The notes beneath the pieces were generated by a model, which was not told the origin of the DNA, ran no database searches, and saw only the letters and a program-made list of their open reading frames with translations. DNA of 64,000 nucleotides. Origin: Tridacna crocea (taxonomy: Eukaryota; Mollusca; Bivalvia; Cardiida; Cardiidae). The translations under genes were made by a program, and so were the position numbers. Below, piece after piece: positions 9,691 to 21,189 of the stretch. Location of the stretch: NCBI GenBank assembly GCA_943736015.1, contig OX031071.1:34938619-35002618 (forward strand). Reading direction: 5' to 3'. Position 1 is the first letter of the stretch; each line of letters opens with the position of its first letter.

Positions 9691-10350
9691 GCACAAGTAA
9701 ACAGTTTGCTTCGAATTGGCCAGGGTCAAAATTAGAAATGAGTGAGTAAGGTAGGTTTTTGATGCAAATTTGATAAGAAGAGTAGTTATTATACCCATGA
9801 ATTGTGTTAGATTAAGGAAAAGAATCATTTGATTTGTATGTGAAACAGGGGTCATGACCTTTCCTTCTTTGTTCTATACTTTTGACCCCAAATGCGAAAG
9901 TGAGGGGTCATGAAGCAAGCGGCTGTTTTTAGCGGAGAAAACAAGGGTAGGGTCAGGGCACGAAAGATTTCGAAAAAACGGCATGGTAATGTGCTATTTA
10001 GGATTTTATCCCCAGATTATGTATTGTTTGGAGTTTCAATTCAGCTTGGCATTTTCAGGCTAGCTTCCTGGGTTTGGATTTTGTGAATTTTGGAATATAG
10101 GCTAAAATGGCAATTTTTTTTCAGTTTTTTTCCGACCATGTCACTTGCTTATATTGATCATTGATATCACTATTTCACAAGTTGAACATGATTTATTGAT
10201 AAAATCTAAAGAATTAGGATTGTGCTGTTGCATTTAAGTGCTCCTTATAATTTCAGGCTGACTATATAGACCTTTGTTTGAGGAAGTTCAGTTCGGCGTA
10301 TGGCGGACCGAGACGAGTACAGCCGACAAACCGTGTACTGCTACCTTAAG
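9691..10350 (+). repeat. Array module A, copy 2
   Basis: 660 bp. Candidate exon 1 lies at 10300-10350 with an intact acceptor and donor. It differs from copy 1 at only scattered positions, including a GGCG for AGCG change just upstream of the ATG. Confidence 0.9.
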
Positions 10351-11458
10351 GTAAGTGGCAGTTTATAAAGTTTGTATTTTGACCGCAAATTGCACTTAGT
10401 CTAGTAATTCCATCAATTTCCAGACTGAAAATAGTATTCAAGTTGATCCTAAGATTGTGAATTTTGGCTGATATTGATTCAAAGAATGGAGGTAAGTCGA
10501 AATTCGGAAAAATGCAAATTTGGCGAATTTGGCGCTTGACGTCATTTTGCCTGATTTCGCTATTTTTGTACTTTTCCAGAGATGTTTTGCTTGAAACCAG
10601 CATGATTTAGGCAATTATGGTAGATTTAGACCATTTCTGATATTGGGGGAACAGATCTACATACCTACTTGGTCAGTGCACTCTTCAGTTCTCTATTGTG
10701 TCCGAAAAGAGGCGTCAATGGACCGAAATGTTCTATCCGACGTGTCTCTGGGCCATGACGAATGTGTAGTTAGGACCGGCCTGACCGGTATATGTGGCTT
10801 TGGCGTATACCTAGTCTCGGTTGATGGTAAAAGTTCGAAACTGCTACTTTATCGACTTACATACTTTGTCAAGAAAAGTCTGAGTCAGCTTTGTAGTGAC
10901 AAATATATGTACATTTGTGTCAAAACAAATTATGCCTCAATGTTGATCACTTGTCATATAAAAGGGTTCAGTTTTTGTGCTATATTTGTTTCTTATATGT
11001 TTTGCAAGTTGCTCATGTCCTAAACTTGTTGAAGCAGTTTCTAAAATTCTAATTATCAGAATTTTTTTCATGTAACAAATAGGCAGTTTGGCACGGTACG
11101 TTAAGAGAAGTGACAGTTTTAACAGAAATGGGACCCAAGACAGGGAAGAAACAGTGGTTTTGCAACTGTACAAGTACCTGAGGTAAGATTAATGTCCAGA
11201 AAGACAATAGAATCTTGCCTGAGGTTGTGAAAATGAAATTCAAGTTGTTCTCCTAAGACTTGTCTTTGAGCTCAAATTGCCAGTAAAATGGGGTAAAATA
11301 TTCTTATTTGCATAAGGGTTAAGAATCCATTTGAAATGAGTTCTGTGTAACTGAGTCTCTTTCTGCTGGTTTAAATCAATGAATAAAAAGGCAAGTTGCT
11401 TGTTTAGACTGTTTAAAGGGTTTTTTGGCATATTTGAAAAAATCATTTCTGCCTTAAG
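10351..11458 (+). repeat. Array module B, copy 3
   Basis: 1108 bp. Candidate exon 2 lies at about 10655-10826 (carrying RKEAS and DVSL variants), and exon 3 at about 11083-11182. Confidence 0.9.
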
Positions 11459-12567
11459 GTAAGTGGCAGTTTATAAAGTTTGTATTTTGACCGCAAATTG
11501 CACTTAGTCTATTAATTCCATCAATTTCCAGACTGAAAATAGTATTCAAGTTGATCCTAAGATTGTGAATTTTGGCTGATATTGATTCAAAGAATGGAGG
11601 TAAGTCGAAATTCGGAAAAATGCAAATTTGGCGAATTTGGCGCTTGACGTCATTTTGCCTGATTTCGCTATTTTTGTACTTTTCCAGACATGTTTTGCTT
11701 GAAACCAGCATGATTTAGGCAATTATGGTAGATTTAGACCATTTCTGATATTGGGGGAACAGATCTACATACCTACTTGGTCAGTGCACTCTTCAGTTCT
11801 CTATTGTGTCCGAAAAGAGTCGTCAATGGACCGAAATGTTCTATCGGACGAGTCTCTGGGCCATGATGAATGTGTAGTTAGGACCGGCCTGACCGGTATA
11901 TGTGGCTTTGGCGTATACCTAGTCTCGGTTGATGGTAAAAGGTCGAAACTGCTACTTTATCGACTTACATACTTTGTCAAGAAAAGTCTGAGTCAGCTTT
12001 GTAGTGACAAATATATGTACATTTGTGTCAAAACAAATTATGCCTCAATGTTGATCACTTGTCATATAAAAGGGTTCAGTTTTTGTGCTATATTTGTTTC
12101 TTATATGTTTTGCAAGTTGCTCATGTCCTAAACTTGTTGAAGCAGTTTCTAAAATTCTAATTATCAGAATTTTTTTCATGTAACAAATAGGCAGTTTGGC
12201 ACGGTACGTTAAGAGAAGTGACAGTTTTAACAGAAATGGAACCCAAGACAGGGAAGAACCAGTGGTTTTGCAACTGTACAAGTACCTGAGGTAAGATTAA
12301 TGTCCAGAAAGACAATAGAATCTTGCCTGAGGTTGTGAAAATGAAATTCAAGTTGTTCTCCTAAGACTTGTCTTTGAGCTCAAATTGCCAGTAAAATGGG
12401 GTAAAATATTCTTATTTGCATAAGGGTTAAGAATCCATTTGAAATGAGTTCTGTGTAACTGAGTCTCTTTCTGCTGGTTTAAATCAATGAATAAAAAGGC
12501 AAGTTGCTTGTTTAGACTGTTTAAAGGGTTTTTTGGCATATTTGAAAAAAATCATTTCTGCCTTAAG
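11459..12567 (+). repeat. Array module B, copy 4
   Basis: 1109 bp. Candidate exon 2 lies at about 11763-11934 and exon 3 at about 12191-12290. It is followed by module A3. Confidence 0.9.
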
Positions 12568-13223
12568 GCACAAGTAAACAGTTTGCTTCGAATTGGCCAG
12601 GGTCAAAATTAGAAATAAGTGAGTAAGGTAGGTTTTTGATGCAAATTTGATAAGAAGAGTAGTTATTATACCCATGAATTGTGTTAGATTAAGGAAAAGA
12701 ATCATTTGATTTGTATGTGAAACAGGGGTCATGACCTTTCCTTCTTTGTTCTATAGTTTTGACCCCAAATGCGAAAGTGAGGGGTCATGAAGCAAGCGGC
12801 TGTTTTTAGCGGAGAAAACAAGGGTAGGGTCAGGGCACGAAAGATTGTGAAAAAACGGCATGGTAATGTGCTATTTAGGATTTTATCCCCAGATTATGTA
12901 TTGTTTGGAGTTTCAATTCAGCTTGGCATTTTCAGGCTAGCTTCCTGGGTTTGGATTTTGTGAATTTTGGAATATAGGCTAAAATGGCAATTTTTTTCAG
13001 TTTTTTTCCGACCATGTCACTTGCTTATATTGATCATTGATATCACTATTTCACAAGTTGAACATGATTTATTGATAAAATCTAAAGAATTAGGATTGTG
13101 CTGTTGCATTTAAGTGCTCCTTATAATTTCAGGCTGACTATATAGACCTTTGTTTGAGGAAGTTCAGTTCGGCGTATGGCGGACCGAGACGAGTACAGCC
13201 GACAAACCGAGTACTGCTACCTT
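12568..13223 (+). repeat. Array module A, copy 3 (terminal)
   Basis: About 656 bp. It breaks off at CTGCTACCTT, so the GTAAGT donor and module B are missing and unrelated sequence (CATTTAGAATGACCCAC) follows. The exon-1 copy here is therefore not spliceable as in the other two. One base differs in the exon (CCGAGTACTG for CCGTGTACTG). Confidence 0.85.
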
Positions 13224-13336
13224 CATTTAGAATGACCCACATATGTATGAAGGTTGTCCCAAAATGCCTTAGAATCGTTTACAAAGTACGCCAAACAGAA
13301 CGACACAGCCTTGAAACTCCACACACAAATAGTTGC

Positions 13337-13491
13337 AACTAAAAAATTGAAATTTGTAACCTGCTTGGTTGAGAACAGTGTTAGAAAAGGAGAAAATGCT
13401 GGTCACCAGCATTTTCTCCTTCTCCCACAATCTTTTCTAAAGGCTTATTTCTCAGTGTCGTCAAAACCAGAGATTGTTTGGTAAAGGGTTA
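13337..13491 (+). mobile_element. MITE-T, left end missing
   Basis: A near-perfect hairpin at 13380-13436 is followed by a complete R-end (AGAGATTGTTTGGTAAAGGG). The final TTAA has become TTAG. Confidence 0.75.
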
Positions 13492-13549
13492 GGTCTAACT
13501 CTTATTCTGATAAAGAAACAAAATTTTAAAGCTGACAGTAATATACAGA

Positions 13550-13795
13550 AATGTACTGCTAAAAATACAGGCAACTTCAATTATTATAGATATTATTGTA
13601 AATAAATAAAAAGAAATGTACTGCTAGAAAAGAAATGTACTGCTAAAAAGGATATGTACTTCTAGAAAAGAAATGTACTGCTAGAAATACAGGCAACTTC
13701 AATTAGTATAGATATCATTGTAAATAAATAAAAAGAAATGTACTGCTAGAAAAGAAATGTGCTCCTAGAAAAGAAATGTACTGCTAAAACAGCGT
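13550..13795. repeat. AAAGAAATGTACTGCTAG short tandem repeat
   Basis: An 18-20 bp unit occurs about nine times. It is interspersed with two copies of a longer spacer (ATACAGGCAACTTCAATTA...AATAAATAAA), giving a two-level repeat. Confidence 0.85.
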
Positions 13796-13882
13796 TTCAA
13801 ACTGTAATACTAGTTTTCGACCGGCAACTATAAAATGCAATATAATGCAAAATACATACATGTATGTAGGACGTTTTAAAAG

Positions 13883-14146
13883 AAGTTTCGTGACAAGAAA
13901 TATAAAATATATGCGATATTGAAATGGGAGACAACCACACAGTCCCTGAGCGACTTTATCAGTTTCTGACGACACGGTTACGTCCCATTTAACACGACGA
14001 AATTACGTTCAGGACCAAAAGAGTAAATTGACTCATTACTAAAAGGCAAAATCTTAGGTTTGTCTGAATCGAAAGCATTTGCAGACGACAAAATAACAGT
14101 GATTGGAAATTTGAAATTTGTTTTGTGAAGGTTAGAAAACATTGTG
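13883..14146 (-). repeat. Right arm of the long inverted repeat
   Basis: The arm runs outward from AGAAGTTTCGTGACAAG through CAGTTTCTGACGACACGG and CATTTAACACGACGAAATTA. It ends in the L-half of a MITE-T (14028-14146), which breaks off at the left hairpin arm ACATTGTG. It is the reverse complement of 6534-6812 with moderate divergence. Confidence 0.85.
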
Positions 14147-14378
14147 TCATGTGACGGTCTCTTACGGTGGCTTACACCAAGGTTTGGTCTTGTCCGATGC
14201 CATTGCTTTTCTGCTTTCTTTTTTAAATATCGTGCGGCAAGGCAAACTTAGGAAACAAACTACATGTAATTGTTACATGACTGTTATACAACTGCCGTAC
14301 CAGTAATGTTAAAATCTGCGTAATAGACTTCCTTTTTAATGAATTAAAAGTTTACTTGCACAACACAATACTGTGTTT

Positions 14379-14583
14379 TAAATGATTCCCTGGAATAGAG
14401 GTGTTTAAAAACATTTTAGGAAAAGGAGAAAATGCATGTCACCAGCTGCTAACCAGCATTTTCTCCTTTTCCCACGATGTTTAATACCCTTTCACTGACA
14501 ACTCTCGTCATTTGAGTCACATTCATTTGTAGTCTGCTAATGCTTTCCGTTTTGAAAAATTGTTTCGTTGTTCATCTGGTTAA
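14379..14583 (-). mobile_element. MITE-T, decayed
   Basis: An R-end fragment (ATTCCCTGGAATAG) is followed by a hairpin at 14408-14480 with an inserted CACCAGCTGCTAA, then a decayed L-end (TTGTTTCGTTG). Confidence 0.65.
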
Positions 14584-14938
14584 TTATAAGTTGACCAAGA
14601 AGACATCGAGGTTTTAGTCTATACTTCTTTAATATTTATTCAACTAAGATACATGTACCTTTGAATAAAGAGCGGTTTTTAGACAAGATTTATAGATAAC
14701 AGACAATACTTTATTGGCTTAAACACTACAGTTTCTCGTCAAACTTTAAAGAAATAATAATGCAATGAATATTCGACCAAAATTCAATTATGTTAAAGAT
14801 AATGCAACGGCAATGATAATAGCAAAAAGACAGATCATATTGACAACTTTGACAATCAAAGCCAATAAATCTTCCTTTATGAAGAAAATAATAATAATAA
14901 ACGACATTATAGGAAGAGAAACACTTATTTAAGGATAC

Positions 14939-15068
14939 GGTCTAACCTCTTGTAAACAAATTAAGCACCTCTGAGACATTCACTATGTCCTTGTTTAAGA
15001 CAGGTGTTTGTTTACTACAGGAAGATTTCTAGACATTTGGTTTCTCTAGGAACTCGTTGTAAGCTTTC
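14939..15068 (+). repeat. Duplicated segment, copy 1 (partner 15590-15716)
   Basis: Shares TCTAACCT, AAGCACCTCTGAGACA and AAGACAGGTG in order and spacing with the partner. This copy lacks the TATAAAAG of the partner (TGTAAACA instead). Confidence 0.6.
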
Positions 15069-15287
15069 TTAACTCTTTATCAGATGAAAAAAATTTAGAC
15101 CTGTGGAAGTTGAAAGTATTTGCAGACTACAAGCAATATACGGCTTGTATGATGAAATTTGTTTTTAAACGGGAAGAAAACATTGTTGGAAAATGAGGAA
15201 ATATTGATTACCAGCATTTTCTTCTTATAGTGTTTTCAGTAACATTTTGTTCTGGGTCGTTTAAACTTGAGACTGTTGGGGTAAAAT
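15069..15287 (+). mobile_element. MITE-T, decayed
   Basis: TTAACTCTTTATCAGATG starts the L-end, and GTTTGCAGAC-like sequence follows. The hairpin is reduced (ATATTGATTACCAGCATTTT). The right end is weak. Confidence 0.6.
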
Positions 15288-15384
15288 AAATTGAGAATAC
15301 ATGTACCTCGAACTGAAGACCAGAAATTGTTGCCAACTTTTTTTTTTAAGATTTCTCAATTAACAATTTTCAAAATAACCTCGA

Positions 15385-15500
15385 GTTTTAAAGACCATGA
15401 AGTAGAAACCTTGAGAAAACATTGAAGAAAGTAGAAAATGCTGGTTACCACCATTTTCTACTTTCCGCACAATGTTTTCTACGCTATCAACGAGCTTAGG
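15385..15500. mobile_element. MITE-T hairpin fragment
   Basis: AGTAGAAAATGCTGGTTACC and its complement form a stem although both termini are lost. Confidence 0.6.
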
Positions 15501-15597
15501 CTGATATGTAAAACTTTCAGATTTGTGGTTGCTACATTATGCTTTTGATTTGAAGGAGAGCAACATTTTCACTTTGAAAGATTCTAAATATCTAACC

Positions 15598-15640
15598 TAT
15601 AAAAGCAAGCACCTCTGAGACACTCTCTTCAATATTGCAT
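15598..15640 (+). promoter_or_regulatory. Possible TATA promoter
   Basis: TATAAAAG at 15598-15605 is followed about 30 bases later by CTCTTCAATATTG, a plausible initiator region. An ATG with a splice donor lies 134 bases downstream of the start of the TATA motif. The related segment at 14939-15068 lacks the TATA motif. This is sequence inference only. Confidence 0.3.
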
Positions 15641-15738
15641 AAGACAGGTGACTGCTCTATACAGAGAGAATTCAATACAGTTACCTGCCCTGGAAACTCA
15701 GTATAGGGTTGCTGATTAAAGGGAATTGCTTCACAGAG

Positions 15739-15779
15739 ATGACCGCTATGATAGTAGTAAGTTTTATTGTCGTGTTATG
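15739..15779 (+). CDS. Possible first exon of a secreted or membrane protein
   Basis: ATG at 15739 opens 41 bases reading MTAMIVVSFIVVL plus the first two bases of a codon, then G|GTAAGG at 15779/15780. The peptide is hydrophobic and could begin a signal sequence. It follows the possible TATA box at 15598. I could not find a convincing second exon: acceptors near 16303 and 16430 give early stops. It may be a relic of a gene or chance. Confidence 0.22.
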
Positions 15780-16009
15780 GTAAGGAGACATGCAGGAAAC
15801 TATAGTATCACATCTTTTCGAAGAAGGAACCACTTGTATAAACCGCTATTCCATTGTTTTATCTTTATTGAAAAGGGGAAAGTTTCAGTTTAATGATTAG
15901 ATCTATTCAATTTGAATTCATTTAACGTCCATGCTTCCTTATATAGTGCTACATATTTTTTCTTTGAAGTCCGCCATCCTGGAGATTACGAACTTCCTTG
16001 ACCCTCCAT

Positions 16010-16215
16010 TGGGCTAAAAAGAGAAGAAAAGAAGTTTAAGGAACAAGTAATAAAAAGAGGTGATCAAACTATGACCATTCGCAGACAATACATATACGTT
16101 GCTTAAATGATAGGGTTTAATATAAGTATGATAGAAAGCACTGTTGGAATAGAAGACAATGCTGTTTACCAGCCTAGTTTCCTCTGTTTCAAACATATTA
16201 TCAAAAGCTCCCTTA
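16010..16215 (+). mobile_element. MITE-T relic
   Basis: CATTCGCAGACAATAC, AGAAAGCACTGTTGGAATAG and CAGCCTAGTTTCCTC follow the family order. Termini are not recognisable. Confidence 0.4.
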
Positions 16216-16539
16216 TTTAGGATCGCAATTGAACGTAATTAGAGTACATCGCCTCACTTGCCAGTTTTTTTTTCTGATGAATTGTCTCTCAACGTATTTT
16301 TATAGGGCCTGAGCCTTTTACCAGAGACGGAACAGAATTTGAAGTCTGTTGTTGGACCCTCACAGTCCGCTTGTTTGGTCATGCGTACCAGTTGGAGTCT
16401 GTCTAGTGTCTTTAATTTGTATTTTCAGCTTTCTAAATAGATCGAGTTTACATATTTTACACTGAAAGAATTAGTAGGTCTACTGGAGAACGTCACTGCC
16501 GACTACACAAATCTGTTGATGTTTGAGTTGTCGCCGTTA

Positions 16540-17800
16540 TTCATGGTGAGCTTTAGTGATCGTGTTGTGTCCAGCGTCCGTCGTACGTCGGCCGTCGCCT
16601 GTCGTCATTTTTACCTTGTGTACGCTCTAGAGGCCACATTTTCAGTCCAATACCCAAAAACTTGGTCAAAAAGATTGGTTTGATAATATCTCGGACGAGT
16701 TCGAAAAAGAGTCAAATTGGGTGAAAAACTAGGTCACTGGTTCAAAAAAAAAATGTGCACACTCTAAAGGCCACATTTTTAGTCCAATGCTCTTGAAAAT
16801 TCTTCTGAATCTTTGCCTTGATAATATCTCATATCAGTTTTGAAAATGGGTCATTCGGAAATTTGCTAAAAACTAGGTCATTAGGTCAAATCTTAGAAAA
16901 AACTTGTGTATACTCAACAGGCCATATTTTCAGTTTAATAGTCTGTAAAGTTATTCATAATGTTTTTCTTGATAATATCTTGTACAAGCTAGAAAATGGG
17001 TCATGTCGGGTCAATAACTAGATCACTAGGTCAAATGTTAGAAAAAAAACTTGTGTATGCTGTAGTCCAATACTCCTGAAAGTTGGACAGAATGTTTTTC
17101 TTGAGGATACTTTGGAAGACTTCTTAAATGGATTATGTCAAGTCAATAACTACGTCAGTAGTTCAAATCTTAGAAAAACCTTATGTACGCTCCAGAAACC
17201 ATGGATATGTTTGTCTTTATCTTGATAATATCTTCGTTGAGTGTGAAAATGGGTCATGCTGGCCTGAAACTAATTCACTAGGTCAAATTTTTGAAAAACT
17301 TTGTGTACACCCTGGGATCCACAGTTTTAGTGTAATACTCCTTAAAGTAAGTCAGAATGGTTTTCTTGATGTTACCTCTAAGCATTTTGCAAATGGGCCA
17401 CGTTGGGTCAGTAACTAGGTCAGTTGATTAAATCTTTAGAAAATCCCTGTGTATGCCTTAGAGGCCACATTTCGTTTGTCCAGTACTCATGAAATGTGGT
17501 TAGGGTGTTTGTCTTCATGACATCTTACGCCAAGTCGGATGAAAAACTGTGTCAAATTTTACAAAATCTTTGTGTATACTTCAGAGGCCACAATTAAAGA
17601 TTAATGTTATTGAAACTTTGTCAAAGTGTTATCTTGATGACATAAATAAGTGTAGAAATAGGCTTGCGTACAAACTAAAGGCCTAATTTCCAATCCAATA
17701 AGTATGAAAGCATGTTAGAAATGTTTGTTATAATATCTCGAAAGAGGATCCTATGTGGTCAAAAGGCTCAGGTGAGCGACTTCAGGTAAGTCATGGCCCT
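16540..17800 (-). repeat. Pearl-like degenerate tandem array 1
   Basis: The region opens with GGTGAGCTTTAGTGATCGTG and CGTCCGTCGTACGTCGGCC. Diverged units of about 140 bp follow; each carries GAGGCCACATTTTCAGTCCA, GATAATATCTC and AACTAGGTCA. The array closes at GCTCAGGTGAGCGACTTCAG. It is the reverse complement of the 50.96-54.56 kb array. A tandem core beside a GACGG-rich tract resembles the pearl/BIV160 elements of bivalves, which are thought to be Helitron-related. That assignment is an inference. Confidence 0.7.
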
Positions 17801-18450
17801 CTTGTTTTTTGGTTAGATATTTCTGACTCTAGCTTGTTATCGTATTCGCTATTATCCTCTCCAAGTTTTATAGTCACCAGTTCGGCATTTGGATTGTGCA
17901 AAGTTAGGCAATTACTTTTTTCTATGGCCCCACACGTAAGTAAACGTAAATATGAAAATCGTTCTGAAATTGATCGAATCATGAAAAACACGCCATTATT
18001 TTAAAGCGGTGGTCTATAAGTTGCAGGGAAAAGAGTTTCATTTAAAGTCAGGACAATACTAATATTTTTTTAACAAAATTATTCTAGATTTTGTAGTAAA
18101 TTTGCCAGTTGGTTTAAATTAAAAATTGGTCTTTAGATTCACTGAATCAATGGCCCATATCAAAACACTTCGTACAAAACAATCTCCAGATTGGCTATAA
18201 CAGGATATAGTTCTTGTTTCTGATGCTGTATACTTTCAGAGATGGATCCTTAAAAGACTACTAGTTGATTTCTTCAGAAGAGTTACTCTTGTAGCAATAA
18301 ACATTGAAAGAATCGGCTAGGTTCACGTTGCGAAAACCCCTGAATGTTTAACTCCACAAATTATATACCATAGTTAGGTAGTTTGTTGATCACTTCCCGC
18401 TTCAAATCAAACGACAAATCGCGCTTTGTTCGGTAGATAAACTTGTACTC
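17801..18450. other. Unassigned
   Basis: No gene or repeat recognised apart from AT-rich sequence. An open frame at 18453-18791 begins just after this stretch; its second half is repeat-derived. Confidence 0.45.
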
Positions 18451-18699
18451 CTTTGTCCCACCTATCCCCTTCATTTCCGTGGGCAAATAACATAGCCATT
18501 GTGACCGCCGCACAAGAAGTTCAGATTGCACCGAAAGCGCAGTACGAGTTAGTTCTTAGACCTACAGACAAAGTCTACTTCATGAATGTCTTTTTCTCAT
18601 GTGGTACAATGGTTGTGTTAGCCATGAACAACAAACGACTCATAAAAATACATAGTTCTCTATCTCACCGATTTCAAGTCCAAGACAACAGTTTTGCTA

Positions 18700-18945
18700 C
18701 AAAGTGTTATCTTGCATCTCACAAAAACGGACATTCGGACATTTGCGTTAAGTGTAGTCTCGGATCAGTCTGTGCAATCTGCGTAGGTTAATCCAAGATG
18801 GCTATTTACAACTCCATTTGAATTAGTTTTTTTCAGTAAACTTGCGTAAAGAAAATACATAAATACAGAAATGTCGTTCCAGATTAGCTGGCGCGGACTG
18901 CACAGGTTGATGCGAGACGACGCCCATTTTTTTATGTTGTAGGCC
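18700..18945. mobile_element. Foldback family 2 copy
   Basis: The left side reads AAACGGACATTCGGACATTT and GGATCAGTCTGTGCAATCTG; the right side reads GGCGCGGACTGCACAGG and ATGTTGTAGGCCAATTATGA. The core GATCAGYCTG...CAGGYTGATC is shared with copies at 20300, 28920, 36870, 39735, 57000 and 63540. Confidence 0.6.
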
Positions 18946-19177
18946 AATTATGAGATTAAATCGGTCATCCTATTTTAGTAACAAACTTTTTTTTGTCTGT
19001 AAAGAATTTGTGTGTCGTAATTTTGTAAAGTTATATTCAAATCCTAACAATATTGATGATTCACCTCACTTGTAATTATTTTAGTCATGCCACGGCCATA
19101 TATCGCGTATTTTCTGGTTTTCAGCAGGAATACGCTGGGGCTCTGAACTGTTTTGTCCGACAATACTCCCATAAAAA

Positions 19178-19372
19178 AACCAGTATATCCAGTGTGGCTC
19201 GAACCGTGTCACGATAAAAACAGTATATCCAGTGTGGCTCGAACCGTGTCACGATAAAACCAGTATATCCAGTGTGCCTCGTACAGTGTCATGAAAAACC
19301 TAGTATATCCAGTGTGCCTCGTACAGTGTCATGAAAAACCTAGTATATCCAGTGTGGCTCGAACCGTGTCAC
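19178..19372. repeat. Minisatellite of about 42 bp, five copies
   Basis: The unit is CCAGTATATCCAGTGTGGCT followed by CGAACCGTGTCACGATAAAA. Copies 3 and 4 carry GCCTCGTACAGTGTCATG instead. On the minus strand three units contain GGTTCGAGCC, which fits the RNA polymerase III B-box core. Confidence 0.85.
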
Positions 19373-19860
19373 AAGTCCCACACTTTGCAAGTGAGCCACG
19401 CAGGATTCATGAAATCATTCAAAAGATCGCGTTCTACACCGTGACTTTAATCCGAAAACACCAAAATTTATAAAGATGCAGAATTCACTAAACTTATGGA
19501 AGAAAAGCAGTGAAACATTTTGTTTATGATAATACTGATTATAATAATTATCTGTAAAACACAGTCCTGAGTTCTTAAGACTCGGGCCGTATAGGAAAGC
19601 TCAATTCTCGCTGGCTAACAGATTTAACTTGCTCGAAAAGTAAGGTCTAGATCTACATATCCTGCAAATGGTCGGCAATAGTCTGCCAGTCGTGCGCAAA
19701 TTCAAACTTTATTTTCTTTACCACACGACAAAGGTGTAAAATTACAATCATTTGCAGGAATAGAACCACATTCACCCATCGATCTGCAAAACCTGTCAAC
19801 CATGTCAGCCATGCTATTTCTCGGTATCCTACCGGAAAGCATGAAATAACGCAGTAGCTC
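19373..19860. other. Unassigned
   Basis: Nothing firm. GGTATCCTACCGGAAAGCAT near 19830 matches the 3.67 kb flank in reverse orientation, a small dispersed repeat. Confidence 0.45.
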
Positions 19861-19869
19861 ACATTTATT

Positions 19870-20470
19870 TAACATAAATCTACACTACATTTTATGTGTC
19901 GTCTGCTAATGGTCTTAAATATAGATAAGGATAACATTTTGTCATCTAGTACTGTAAATAGCTAAGTGGATAAGTTTAAGTAATAAAGAAAGTATTTCAG
20001 GATCAACAAGAGCAGACAGAGATCGGAAAGTATGGAAATTTGGTCGATCTTAGTCTATAATTCTCGTGAAGTACGTCACAGATCGCAGAAGGCTAGATTT
20101 TTATATGACTCATCCATAACGAAAAAATTGCAGACGACAAATTTCGTGTCACTTAAACTTAACAGAAAACGAACCTGAGAAAATGTTTGAAGACAATGCG
20201 GGAAAAGGAGAAAATGTTGGTAAACCAGCATTATTTTCTACCCTTCCGAAACAAATGAGCACTGCTGTGTGAAAAAGGGGCCTAAGATCAGGAAATGTAT
20301 TGGTCCAGATCAGTCTGCACAGTTCGTAGAGGCTGATCTAGGCCGAAACTTTTTGCTATCGGTCAAGTTTCTGTATGTCAAAGGACGTGTCTACCTCATG
20401 ATTAAGACGACTGTTTATAAAAGTCGCTAAGATGATTTGTCACAGAGACGCGTTAAGCCCCCTTTTGTCA
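19870..20470 (+). repeat. Dispersed duplication (partner 29110-29690)
   Basis: Shared in order with the partner: GTCGTCTGCTAATGGTCTTA (partner GTCGTCTATTAACGGTCTTA), ATTTTGTCATCTA, GGAAAAGGAGAAAAT within a MITE-T relic, and CTACCTCATGATTAAGACG. It includes a decayed MITE-T at about 20130-20245 and a foldback family 2 fragment near 20300-20350. Confidence 0.7.
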
Positions 20471-20487
20471 GACAACAGCTAAAGTTA

Positions 20488-20640
20488 TAATGTTTTAGTC
20501 ACATTTATTTTGTTCTCTGTATGAGTCTTTCATTTGTAATAGGTGTATAGGTTACGAGCAATTTCTCCTTTTCCCACAGTGTTTTCAAAAGACTTGCACT
20601 GCAGACACGTAAAAACAAGGGCTTGTTTGGGAAAGGGTTA
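20488..20640 (+). mobile_element. MITE-T, rearranged
   Basis: The right end is intact (GGCTTGTTTGGGAAAGGGTTAA region) with the right hairpin arm at 20560-20585. The left side has L-type sequence in the opposite sense (GTCACATTTATTTTGTTCTC). No left TTAA is clear. Confidence 0.5.
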
Positions 20641-21189
20641 AATAGCTGAAGTCTTCTGTAAGAGAGCAAAAACACTGCAGTAACGAGAAAATATTCAGGT
20701 AGGATTTTTAGATTGGACATGCGTCAAACAGTCACGTGGATTTTTGAGACAGCCCTGCAACAATAGAACTGAAAGTTGGTATACACGCACCTAACTTTAT
20801 TTCTTTAATCTAATTTACGACCAGTAAAAGGACGTATAGCTTTAAGGCCCGGGGAAGATTTATAAAGAAAAAAACAAGGCTTTACTTAGTTTCAATATTA
20901 GGTTTCATTCCGCTATCAGCTATATTATGGTTATATCCCTGCTACAGCTTATTTGTTGATGTGTTCTCTGGTTTCAATATGTACTTTGGTACGATATCAT
21001 TATGCCATCGCAGCACACACGCGGTCTTTTATTCTATTTTAGCAGAAACTGCGTATATCACACACCAAGGAGACACAACAGTTTATCATACGCCTCGTTG
21101 ACTTCTAATTTAACTAACCCAGTCCTAAAATTGCATTTCATTTAGTTCACGAACTTGATAATACTGATCATGATGAGCTGTAGTTAAAT

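Noticed and set aside
18453..18791. 112-codon open frame (MSHLSPSFPWANN...)
   Set aside because: Its second half is made of a foldback family 2 element. The first half has no recognised motif or splice context, so it was not called as a gene.
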